From contig SLSQ01000113.1 of assembly GCA_007130355.1 (NCBI GenBank), positions 1 through 13,153 on the forward strand: a stretch of DNA of 13,153 bases, written 5' to 3'. The stretch comes from Trueperaceae bacterium. Its GTDB lineage: Bacteria > Deinococcota > Deinococci > Deinococcales > Trueperaceae. The notes beneath the pieces are model-generated. The model saw only the letters and a program-made list of their open reading frames with translations. It was not told the DNA's origin and did no database searches. Below are positions 7,047 to 13,153 of this stretch, one piece after another (within the stretch, counting starts at the first letter, position 1; every line of letters begins with the position of its first letter). The translations under genes were made by a program, and so were the position numbers.

Positions 7047-7524
7047 GTGAACCTCTTCGAACTCGTCGACCATCGGCGCCGAACGGCCGAACTCTACGCC
7101 GCGGCCCGCGACCGCTCCGTACCGGCCGAAGAACGATGCCGTCGGTTCCGGGCGGGCAAGGACCGCCTCTTCCGCGAGCATCCCGCGTCGCCGCTCGACG
7201 CGACGCGTCGCGTACCTGCGCTTCGAGCTGCACGGGCGTCCGGCGCGGTTGTCGGCGTTCCAGCTCGAGGGGTACGGCGGGGGACTGTTCGTCCCCTTCC
7301 TGGACGCGACCAGCGGCACGGGCAGCTACGGGGGCGGACGCTACCTGCTGGACACGATCAAGCACGCCGACCTCGGGAGCGAGGACGGCGGGGTCGTGCT
7401 CGACGTCAACTACGCGTACGCCCCGTCGTGCGCGCACGATCCGCGTTGGGTGTGCCCGCTGGCGCCTCCGGAGAATCGCCTGTCGTTCCCGGTCGAGGCG
7501 GGCGAACGCATGCCGGAGGTCTGA
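7047..7524 (+). pseudogene. Decayed DUF1684 family gene
   Basis: Frame one from GTG 7047 reads VNLFELVDHRRRTAELYAA and continues to GKDRLFREHPASPLDA, the usual N-terminal part of DUF1684 proteins. After about 7197-7210 the homology continues one nucleotide out of phase as RRVAYLRFELHGRPARLSAF, then GYGGGLFVPFLDATSG, GGGRYLLDTIKHADLG, NYAYAPSCAHDPRWVCPLAP and PPENRLSFPVEAGERMPEV before TGA. The C-terminal half is well conserved, so decay looks recent. Intact members carry about 45-50 residues (the FPYDP region and a beta segment) between EHPxSPL and the RVAYLRFEL strand; these are missing. The join lies in a repetitive CGACGCGACGCGTCGCG stretch, a plausible site for slippage or deletion. A TTG at 7249 could give a 91-residue product, but I see no ribosome-binding site for it. 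Confidence 0.78.
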
Positions 7525-7535
7525 CCGGACTCCGG
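7513..7535 (+). terminator. Hairpin over the DUF1684 stop codon
   Basis: CCGGAG, a bulged G and TC (7513-7521) pair with GACTCCGG (7528-7535); the stop codon TGA is in the 6-nt loop. An overlapping 12-bp palindrome CTCCGGCCGGAG follows at 7530-7541. No T-run is seen. The rest of the 183-bp gap to the iolB stop (7525-7707) holds no gene that I can support, only a short GGGCG/CGCCC hairpin near 7613-7630. Confidence 0.3.
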
Positions 7536-7707
7536 CCGGAGACCCGGACGCGGGTCGCCCGCGGTGCGCCCGGTCCGGCGAGACGAACGCGCACGGGCGG
7601 TACCTCTGCTAGGGGCGGGATCCTCGCCCACGAACACCAGCGCAGCGCCTGGGACGCCGGCGCGCGCTTCGGCCCCCCGAACCCCGAGGTCCGCGGACGC
7701 GGGACCG

Positions 7708-8550
7708 CTACTCGGAGCGTGGCTCGAACTCGATCGGCAGGGTCATCGCCGCTTCGTCCCAGGCGTCCTTGATCCAGGCGTGGTCGGGGTCGTCGACCGG
7801 GGGACGGGCGCGGCCCTCGTCCCGTAGGTCGCCGGCCAGGAAGTTCAGGAAGTAGGTGTTCGCCCCCGGCGCGACCGCGACCGGGTGGAACCCGCCGCGC
7901 ACCACCATCAGGTCCTGGTCGCGCACGGCGAGGATCTCGTCCATGTCGCCCTCGCGGGTGTAGTTGCGGTGCATCGCGAAGCCGCTCTCGGGCCGGATCC
8001 GGTAGTAGTACGTCTCCTCGAGGTAGGCCGAACCCTGGCGGCCGTCGTGGCAGTGGGGCGGCCAGCCGGACCAGGCGCCGCCGGGCACGTACACCTCGAA
8101 CACGATCAGGCGCTCGGCGGGGAGGGCGTCCGCCAGTACGTGGTGCACTTCGCGGACCGCCGGACCCGCGCCGCGTACTTCGCGGCGGGTCTCGTCCGGT
8201 CGGAACAGGCGGACCGGGTAGCGGCCCTCGGCCGGGGCGGAACCCCAAGCGATCTCGGCGTCGGCGGACGCCGCGATCCGCACCTCGCGGCCGGGCGGGA
8301 CGTAGAGCACGTTCGGGCGTTGCTCGAACGGACCGGTGCGGCTCAGGTCGTGGCTCTGGCCGTCGACGGTGACCACGATCCGACCGTGCTGCGGCACGAA
8401 CGCGACCTCGCGGTCGTCGCTGTGGACGGTCCAGGCGTCGCCCGGCTCGAAGCGCGCGACGGTGAACGCCAGGTCGCGCCAGCGCGCGGAGGCGGGCGTG
8501 ACTTCGAGGACGGGACCGGTTCCGGCGGCGGGGCGGAGGGGGTTGTTCAC
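7708..8550 (-). CDS. iolB: 5-deoxy-glucuronate isomerase IolB
   Basis: A 280-residue cupin enzyme that converts 5-deoxy-D-glucuronate to 2-deoxy-5-keto-D-gluconate in myo-inositol catabolism. The C-terminal half has the IolB landmarks: W163-P-P-H-C-H168 (GWPPHCHDG), LEETYYYRI at 177-185 with the metal-site glutamate, and GGFHP at 219-223 with H222. The N-terminal cupin half is as expected, and the length is normal. The GTG at 8550 is preceded by AAAGGAG with 5 nt spacing, and the start overlaps the regulator's stop in GTGA (8547-8550), so translation is probably coupled to iclR. It is the only enzyme gene seen on this arm and lies opposite iolD across the shared control region. Confidence 0.95.
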   Translation of the reverse strand: MNNPLRPAAGTGPVLEVTPASARWRDLAFTVARFEPGDAWTVHSDDREVAFVPQHGRIVVTVDGQSHDLSRTGPFEQRPNVLYVPPGREVRIAASADAEIAWGSAPAEGRYPVRLFRPDETRREVRGAGPAVREVHHVLADALPAERLIVFEVYVPGGAWSGWPPHCHDGRQGSAYLEETYYYRIRPESGFAMHRNYTREGDMDEILAVRDQDLMVVRGGFHPVAVAPGANTYFLNFLAGDLRDEGRARPPVDDPDHAWIKDAWDEAAMTLPIEFEPRSE

Positions 8551-9353
8551 CGGGGCTCCTTTCGGGTGGCGGCTTCGGGGCCCACGGGCGTGGGCAGGAC
8601 GGGCGGGGCGAGAGCGACGGACAGGTCGCGTGCGGCGTCGGTCACCAGCCGCGCGAGCTCCGGCACGCGGGCGCGCGGCATGCGGACGGTCGGGCCGGAG
8701 ATGCCGATGCAGGCGACCGTGTCGCCGGCGGCGTTCCGGACCGGTGCCGCCAGGCAGCGCACGCCGGGCTCGTTCTCGACGTCGTCGAAGGCCCAGCCAC
8801 GGGCGCGGGTGCGGGCGAGCTCCTCGGCCAACGCGTCGTGGTCGGTGATCGTCCGATCGGTCCGCGCCGGCAGGCGGTCGGGCGGGTCGGCGTCGCCGAA
8901 GGCGAGCAGGCACTTGCCGACGGCGGTGCAGTGGAGGGCGTTGAGGCGGCCCACGCCGCCGGCCACGCGCAGCGACGCGGCGGACTCGACGTCGTCGACG
9001 ATCAGCGCCTGCCCACCGGAGAGGACCGCGGTGTGCGCGCACTCGCCGCTCTGCTTCATGAGCAGGTAGAGGAACGGACGGGCGTGCTCGCGCAGTCGTT
9101 CGTGGGACCCGGGACCGACGGTGGCGTGGCGCATGCGCGGCCCCAGCCGGTAGCGACGGTCGACCGGATCGCGCTCCAGGTAGCCGCGCTCGCCCAGGGT
9201 GCGCGCGAGCCGGGAGGCGCTGCTCTTGTCGACGTTCAGACGCTGCGCGATCTCGCCGACGGCGAGCGACGCGTCCGGCCCGAGGCGGTGGGCGTCCTCG
9301 ACCATCGCGTCGAGCAGGTCGAGCCCACGTGCGAGCGAGCGGAGCAGGGGCAC
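8547..9353 (-). CDS. IclR-family transcriptional regulator of the inositol locus
   Basis: A 268-residue DNA-binding regulator. Residues 4-70 are the winged helix-turn-helix (LRSLARGLDLLDAM, then ASLAVGEIAQRLNVDKSSASRLARTL and the wing YLERDPVDRRYRLG). The effector domain spans about 83-247, with typical IclR stretches LHCTAVGKCLLAF at 140-152 and ENEPGVRCLAAPV at 193-205. The C-terminal 20 residues are a Pro/Ala-rich tail. The start is GTG 9353 since the domain begins at once and no earlier in-frame start is convincing. It lacks a Shine-Dalgarno but has GATGCT 6 nt upstream. It overlaps iolB by 4 nt and faces iolD. The likely effector is inositol or a pathway intermediate, which is inferred. 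Classic IolR belongs to the DeoR family, so this is an alternative control design. Confidence 0.9.
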   Translation of the reverse strand: MPLLRSLARGLDLLDAMVEDAHRLGPDASLAVGEIAQRLNVDKSSASRLARTLGERGYLERDPVDRRYRLGPRMRHATVGPGSHERLREHARPFLYLLMKQSGECAHTAVLSGGQALIVDDVESAASLRVAGGVGRLNALHCTAVGKCLLAFGDADPPDRLPARTDRTITDHDALAEELARTRARGWAFDDVENEPGVRCLAAPVRNAAGDTVACIGISGPTVRMPRARVPELARLVTDAARDLSVALAPPVLPTPVGPEAATRKEPR

Positions 9354-9359
9354 GACCGG

Positions 9360-9389
9360 AGCATCGCACGGGCGCGGCGACAGGCGCAA
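9360..9389 (-). promoter_or_regulatory. Candidate iclR-iolB promoter
   Basis: On the minus strand TTGCGC (9389-9384) and GATGCT (9365-9360) are 18 bp apart, and the GTG start follows GATGCT by 6 nt, again a leaderless geometry. The -35 element lies inside the first GCGCAACG half-site (9384-9391), which would make the gene autorepressed. Confidence 0.4.
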
Positions 9390-9421
9390 CGGCGATGCCG
9401 GTCGTTGCGCTTTGCGCAACG
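9384..9421. promoter_or_regulatory. IclR operator with three alternating half-sites
   Basis: GCGCAACG occurs at 9384-9391 and 9414-9421, and its reverse complement CGTTGCGC at 9403-9410. The last two form a perfect 19-bp palindrome with a TTT centre. The two direct copies begin 30 bp apart, about three helical turns. The array lies between iclR and iolD, 5 bp before the iolD -35 and over the candidate iclR -35. IclR-family proteins bind palindromic or repeated half-sites as dimers of dimers, so this is the best candidate operator. Confidence 0.7.
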
Positions 9422-9426
9422 TCCGC

Positions 9427-9455
9427 TTGACGCGGCGGCCGCGGACCGGAATCAT
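9427..9455 (+). promoter_or_regulatory. Promoter of the iolD operon
   Basis: TTGACG at 9427-9432 and AATCAT at 9450-9455 are separated by 17 bp, a good sigma70-type match in a GC-rich setting. The transcript would start near 9462 and carry a leader of about 58 nt with GAGGAG before the iolD ATG. The palindrome ends 5 bp upstream of the -35, so a bound IclR dimer could either contact or block polymerase. Confidence 0.6.
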
Positions 9456-9519
9456 CCGGGCACGCCCGCGCCCGTCCCCACGTCCGTCCCCAGCCGACGG
9501 CCCCAGTCGAGGAGCGACC

Positions 9520-11493
9520 ATGACCGAACCGTCCCGAACCCTCACGGTCGCGCAGGCGCTCGTGCACGCGCTCGCCGCCCAGTACAGCGAGGTGGACGGC
9601 GTCCGCCGTCGCCTGATCCCCGGGGTCTTCGGCATCTTCGGGCACGGCAACGTCGCCGGACTGGGCCAAGCGCTCGACGAACACGGCCACGACCTGGACC
9701 TGCCCCTGATCCGGCCCCAGAACGAACAGGCCGGGGTCCACGCCGCCGCCGCCTACGCCAAGCACGCCGGACGCGCCGCCACCTGGGCGTGCGCCGCCTC
9801 GGTCGGGCCGGGCAGCACGAACATGGTCACCGGCGCCGCGCTGGCCACCGTCAACCGTTTGCCGGTGCTCCTCCTCCCCTCCGACTTCTTCGCGAACCGG
9901 ATCCCCGACCCCCTGCTCCAGCAGCTCGAGCACCCCACCGAACACGACGCGACGATCAACGACGCCTTCCGCCCCGTGTCCCGCTTCTACTCCCGGATCG
10001 ACCGACCCGAACAACTGCTCTCGGCCCTGCCGCAGGCGCTCCGGGTCCTGACCGACCCGGCCGCCGCCGGCGCCGTGGTCCTCTCCCTGCCGGAGGACGT
10101 ACAGGCGGAGGCGTACGTCTGGCCCGAAGCGTTCTTCGCGCCGCGTACCTGGCGAATCCGCCGCCCGCATCCCGACCCGGCCGAAACGGAGCGCGTCGCC
10201 GCCCTGATCGCCGGCGCCCGCGCCCCGCTGATCGTGGCCGGTGGCGGCGTGACCTACGCGGATGCGAACGAGACGCTCGCCGCCTTCGCGGAGCGGTACG
10301 CGATCCCCGTCGCCGAGACCCAGGCCGGGCGCGGCGCCCTCCGCTGGGACCACCCGCTCGCGGTCGGACCGATCGGCGCGAACGGCGGGTCCGCCGCCAA
10401 CGCTCTCGCCCGCGAGGCCGACCTCGTGCTCGCGATCGGCACGCGCCTCGGCGACTTCGCCACCTCCTCGCGCCGTGCGTTCGCTCCGGACGCCGTCTTC
10501 GCCGGCCTCAACGTCGTGCCCCTCGACGCCCACAAGCTGAACGCCGCGCCGCTCGTCGCCGACGCGCGCGCCGGCCTCGAGGCGCTCGACGCCGCGCTTG
10601 GCGGTCGGCGGGTCCGATCCGCGCACGACACGCGCCGCGCCCAGGTCCGCGACCTCGTCGCCGACTGGAACGCCCGCGTGGACCGGGCCCGCGCCCACCT
10701 CGGCAGCGCCCCCGAGGCGGACGGTCGCGGCGGCCTGGCTCAGGCCGGCGTGCTCGGCCTGGTCGAGGAGGTCTTCGGGACCGACGCCGTCGTGATCAAC
10801 GCCGCCGGCAGCATGCCCGGCGACCTCCTGGCCCTGCGCCGGCCCACCGACCCACGCGCCCACCACGTCGAGTACGGCTACAGCTGCATGGGGTACGAGG
10901 TCCCCGCCGGCATCGGCGTACGTCTCGCCGAGGCCGACCCGGACCGCCCGGTGGTCGTCCTGATCGGCGACGGCAGCTGGCTCATGATGCACACCGAGAT
11001 CGTGACCGCCGTCGTCGAGGATCTCGACCTGACCGTCGTCCTGATCGACAACGACGGCTACCAGTCGATCCACGGCCTGCAACGCTCGGTGGGCAGCCCC
11101 CAGTTCGGTACCGAGCTGCGCCGCCGCGCGGGCGGCCGTCCGCACGGCCGGCTCGACGGACCGTCCCTCCGGCTCGACTATGCTGCCGGGGCGGCCGCCC
11201 TCGGCGCGGAGGCGACGTACGCCGACGACCCGACCGCCGCCCGGGCCGCCCTCGAGGCCGCCCGCTCCGCGCGCGGCGTACGCGTCGTCGTCCTCCGCAC
11301 CGACCCCGAGGCGCGCCTCGACCTGGGCGACACGGGTGGCTGGTGGGACGTCCCGCCGGCCGAGGTCAGCGGCCAGGCCGCCGTCCGCGAAGCGCGCGCG
11401 GCCTACGACGCCGCCCGTGCCCAGCAGATCCGGTACCCGACCCCCGCCCCCGACCCCGCCCCGGACCCCGACCCCGAAGGAGACCTCGCATGA
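9520..11493 (+). CDS. iolD: 3D-(3,5/4)-trihydroxycyclohexane-1,2-dione hydrolase IolD
   Basis: A 657-residue thiamine-diphosphate enzyme that opens the ring of the trihydroxycyclohexanedione to give 5-deoxyglucuronate. It has the three-domain layout of the acetolactate-synthase superfamily: a pyrimidine-binding domain with E69 in RPQNEQAG and the SVGPGSTNM loop, a central domain (about 220-350), and a pyrophosphate domain with GDGS at 483-486 and NDGY at 511-514. IolD-type marks include ATWACAASVGPGS and EYGYSCMGYE. The ATG at 9520 has GAGGAG about 6 nt upstream. The last 18 residues are a Pro/Asp-rich tail (PAPDPAPDPDPEGDLA), which overlaps the ribosome-binding site of the next ORF. The stop overlaps that ORF's ATG (ATGA at 11490-11493). 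It is the first gene of the plus-strand operon. Confidence 0.95.
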   Translation: MTEPSRTLTVAQALVHALAAQYSEVDGVRRRLIPGVFGIFGHGNVAGLGQALDEHGHDLDLPLIRPQNEQAGVHAAAAYAKHAGRAATWACAASVGPGSTNMVTGAALATVNRLPVLLLPSDFFANRIPDPLLQQLEHPTEHDATINDAFRPVSRFYSRIDRPEQLLSALPQALRVLTDPAAAGAVVLSLPEDVQAEAYVWPEAFFAPRTWRIRRPHPDPAETERVAALIAGARAPLIVAGGGVTYADANETLAAFAERYAIPVAETQAGRGALRWDHPLAVGPIGANGGSAANALAREADLVLAIGTRLGDFATSSRRAFAPDAVFAGLNVVPLDAHKLNAAPLVADARAGLEALDAALGGRRVRSAHDTRRAQVRDLVADWNARVDRARAHLGSAPEADGRGGLAQAGVLGLVEEVFGTDAVVINAAGSMPGDLLALRRPTDPRAHHVEYGYSCMGYEVPAGIGVRLAEADPDRPVVVLIGDGSWLMMHTEIVTAVVEDLDLTVVLIDNDGYQSIHGLQRSVGSPQFGTELRRRAGGRPHGRLDGPSLRLDYAAGAAALGAEATYADDPTAARAALEAARSARGVRVVVLRTDPEARLDLGDTGGWWDVPPAEVSGQAAVREARAAYDAARAQQIRYPTPAPDPAPDPDPEGDLA

Positions 11494-11660
11494 CGCCTTG
11501 CGCCCCCACGGAACCGGTGCGGGCCCGGTGGAGGCGGTGGTGCGGGGCGCGGCGGACGCGTTCCCGGGGCGGCGGGAGAGGCAGGTGGTGGAGCGTCGAG
11601 CTGCGCCGTGAAGCCGACGCTTCGGACGGCGGTCGCCTCGTGACGCCGGGCGTCGCCTGA
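11490..11660 (+). CDS. 56-codon ORF bridging iolD and iolG, function unknown
   Basis: The ATG overlaps the iolD stop (ATGA), is preceded by AAGGAG (11477-11482) at 7 nt, and the ORF ends in TGATG, sharing a base with the iolG start. The 56-residue product is rich in arginine (13) and tryptophan (4), with two cysteines and no recognisable domain. Composition looks like GC-rich out-of-phase sequence, and an alternative frame across 11495-11611 reads a more natural helix (PVEAVVRGAADAF). So it may be a true microprotein, a translational bridge, or the shrunken remnant of an operon gene. iolG has no obvious Shine-Dalgarno of its own, which favours at least a translational role. Confidence 0.45.
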   Translation: MTPCAPTEPVRARWRRWCGARRTRSRGGGRGRWWSVELRREADASDGGRLVTPGVA

Positions 11661-12751
11661 TGGGCGCCGAGCCGCACGCCGGACCCCTGGGCGCGCCGGT
11701 CCGCTTCGGCGTGCTGGGCGTCGGCCGCATCGGCGCGCTGCACGCCCGCACCCTGGCCGGCACGATCGAAGGTGCCCGCCTCGTGGCCGTGTACGACGCC
11801 GATCCGGACGCCGCCGCGCGCGCCGCGGCCCACGGCGGGGCCCGCGTCGCGGAGAGCGCCGAAGCGCTGATCCGGGCCGACGACGTCGACGCCGTCGTGA
11901 TCGCCTCGCCCACGGGGCACCACGCCGACCAGACCGTGGCGGCCGCCGACGCCGGAACGGCGATCTTCTGCGAGAAGCCGGTCGCGCTCGGCGCGACCGA
12001 CACGCTCCGGGCGCTGAACCGCGTGCGCGACGCCGGCGTTCCGTTCCAGATCGGGCTCAACCGACGCTACGACCCCCACCTCGGCGCCCTCGCGCGGGCC
12101 GTGCACGACGGCCGTATCGGCCGACCGGAGATGTTCCGCAGCCTCTCGAGCGACCCTGCCCCGCCCCCCGTCGCCTACGTCGCCGCTTCGGGCGGCTTCT
12201 ACCGCGACTCGGTGATCCACGACCTGGATCTCGCCCGTCACGTGATGGGCGAGATCCGTGCCGTGTCCGTCGCCGCACGGGTCCTGGTCGACCCGGTCTT
12301 CGAGGCCCACGACGACGTCGACACCTCCATCGTCACCCTCGACTTCGCGTCCGGCGCGCTCGGCGTGCTCCAGAACTCGCGCCGCACTCCGCACGGATAC
12401 GAGGTCCGCGTCGAGGTGCACGGCGAGCACGGACGGCTGGTGGCCGAGGACGCCCGCGCCACCAAGCTCTGGCACGCCGACGCGCACGGCGTGCACGCCG
12501 ACCACGCCGAGAACTTCCTGGATCGGTTCCGGGACGCCTACCGAATCCAGCTCCAGGCGTTCGTCGACGCGCTCCGGAGCGGGCGTCCGCCCGCGCCCGG
12601 ACCGGACGACGCCGAAACGTCGCTCGCGCTCGCGCTGACCGCCGACCGGGCCCGCCGCAGTGGACGCTGGGAACCGGTCCGCACCCTCGCCGAGTGGAGC
12701 GACCGCGCGACCGCCGACGCCGTCGACGGCGGGCAGGAGGACGGAGCATGA
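11660..12751 (+). CDS. iolG: Inositol 2-dehydrogenase IolG (Gfo/Idh/MocA family)
   Basis: A 363-residue NAD-dependent oxidoreductase, inferred to oxidise myo-inositol to 2-keto-myo-inositol. The Rossmann motif is G20-V-G-R-I-G25, and D46 at the end of the second strand points to NAD rather than NADP. The catalytic set matches Bacillus inositol dehydrogenase: K106 in CEKPVAL, then D183 and H187 in GGFYRDSVIHDLD. The C-terminal Gfo/Idh/MocA domain is complete, ending in a tail of about 20 residues. The ATG is fixed by the TGATG junction with the small ORF; no Shine-Dalgarno is visible, so translation is probably coupled. The stop overlaps the next start in ATGA (12748-12751). The family includes other polyol dehydrogenases, but neighbours iolB and iolD support inositol. 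Confidence 0.9.
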   Translation: MGAEPHAGPLGAPVRFGVLGVGRIGALHARTLAGTIEGARLVAVYDADPDAAARAAAHGGARVAESAEALIRADDVDAVVIASPTGHHADQTVAAADAGTAIFCEKPVALGATDTLRALNRVRDAGVPFQIGLNRRYDPHLGALARAVHDGRIGRPEMFRSLSSDPAPPPVAYVAASGGFYRDSVIHDLDLARHVMGEIRAVSVAARVLVDPVFEAHDDVDTSIVTLDFASGALGVLQNSRRTPHGYEVRVEVHGEHGRLVAEDARATKLWHADAHGVHADHAENFLDRFRDAYRIQLQAFVDALRSGRPPAPGPDDAETSLALALTADRARRSGRWEPVRTLAEWSDRATADAVDGGQEDGA

Positions 12752-13153
12752 ACGCACCCGACGCGACGAGCGACGGTCCGACCGACGGCCGCGACGCGTC
12801 CGCCTGGCCCGTCGGCAACGCCCCCTGCAGCTGGGGCACGATCGAGAACACCGGAACCGAAGCGGACCGGATCGACGCCGACCGGTTCCTGGACGAGGTC
12901 GCCGAGGCCGGGTACGCCGGCACCGAGCTCGGCGACGAGGGGTTCCTGCCCAGCGACCCCGACGGGCTCCGCGTCGCGCTCGACGCGCGCGGCCTGAAGC
13001 TGATCGGCGGCTGGGTCACCGTCCGCCTGAATGAATCGGACCATCACGACGCCAGCGCCGAGCGGGCCGTCCGGACCGCCCGGCTGCTGCGCGCCGTCGG
13101 CGGCGAAGGCGCCACCGTCAACCTCGGCCCCGACCACTCGCGGATCCCCCACC
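12748..13153 (+). CDS. Sugar phosphate isomerase/epimerase-like TIM-barrel protein, IolE/IolI/IolH type, 3' truncated
   Basis: The first 135 codons are in the window; the gene runs off the right end with no stop. The ATG overlaps the iolG stop and has AGGAGG (12735-12740) 7 nt upstream. After a 19-residue acidic, disordered-looking extension, the xylose-isomerase-like barrel begins with VGNAPCSWGTIEN at 22-34. It continues with FLDEVAEAGYAGTELGDEGF at 47-66, where E60 sits at a usual barrel strand, then LKLIGGWV at 83-90. In an inositol operon such proteins are 2-keto-myo-inositol dehydratase (IolE) or inosose isomerase (IolI). IolE is the step still needed here, but the metal ligands that would decide lie beyond the window. 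Confidence 0.8.
   Translation, partial: MNAPDATSDGPTDGRDASAWPVGNAPCSWGTIENTGTEADRIDADRFLDEVAEAGYAGTELGDEGFLPSDPDGLRVALDARGLKLIGGWVTVRLNESDHHDASAERAVRTARLLRAVGGEGATVNLGPDHSRIPH

Noticed and set aside
5550..7319. A 589-codon minus-strand protein fusing a peroxidase-like part to the HAD domain
   Set aside because: The N-terminal peroxidase piece shares this frame only because of its frameshift. The peroxidase homology continues in another frame, and HAD has its own start at 6398.
8838..11660. Plus-strand 940-codon frame across iclR antisense and iolD
   Set aside because: It is Arg/Pro-rich shadow sequence. Only its last 56 codons (from 11490) have a ribosome-binding site and operon coupling.
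7708..12060. Open minus-strand frame of 1450 codons running from iolB through the antisense of iolD and into iolG
   Set aside because: Only the last 280 codons (iolB) are real. The rest is antisense to iolD and to the first part of iolG, stop-free because of high GC, and shows no family features.
1..13153. Search for tRNA, rRNA, CRISPR arrays, insertion sequences or phage genes
   Set aside because: I found no repeat-spacer pattern, transposase, integrase or RNA-gene-like sequence. Genes are ordinary metabolic and membrane functions of uniform composition.

Overview
The window is very GC-rich, with third codon positions dominated by G and C. It holds chromosomal housekeeping and catabolic genes, with no phage, insertion sequence, CRISPR or RNA gene that I can see. 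Several genes without a Shine-Dalgarno sequence have a -10-like hexamer 5-7 nt before the start codon, an arrangement known to be common in Deinococcota and also in Actinobacteria. With the gene content, this makes a deep-branching high-GC bacterium such as a Trueperaceae-like Deinococcota plausible, but the lineage is an inference.

Left part (1-4220): a secreted NucH/ExeM-like endonuclease/exonuclease/phosphatase-family protein on the + strand converges on a minus-strand pair, uppP-mgtE (undecaprenyl-diphosphatase-like protein, then an MgtE magnesium channel). Three perfect tandem 15-bp copies lie between the convergent stop codons. The UppP-like protein lacks a catalytic glutamate of its family.

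Middle part (4221-7707): a DUF1059 mini-protein, a short class II aldolase with a strong promoter and a 15-bp stem at the predicted transcript start, and a convergent HAD phosphatase. Two divergently oriented decayed genes follow: a CMD/AhpD-type peroxidase-related gene and a DUF1684 gene. Each carries a frameshift and appears to have lost about 45-50 internal codons.

Right part (7708-13153): a myo-inositol catabolic locus around one regulatory region. On the minus strand, an IclR-family regulator overlaps iolB by 4 nt. On the plus strand, iolD, a 56-codon ORF, iolG and a TIM-barrel IolE/IolI-like gene cut by the window end are all coupled by start/stop overlaps. The shared region holds three alternating GCGCAACG half-sites placed over the candidate iclR -35 and just upstream of the iolD -35, so IclR probably controls both arms.

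Pathway logic: IolG oxidises inositol to 2-keto-myo-inositol. An IolE-type dehydratase (possibly the last gene) makes the trihydroxycyclohexanedione, IolD hydrolyses it to 5-deoxyglucuronate, and IolB isomerises that to 2-deoxy-5-ketogluconate. The kinase (IolC) and malonate-semialdehyde dehydrogenase (IolA) are not in the window. The class II aldolase at 4679-5494 could supply the IolJ step, but it is not adjacent to the locus.
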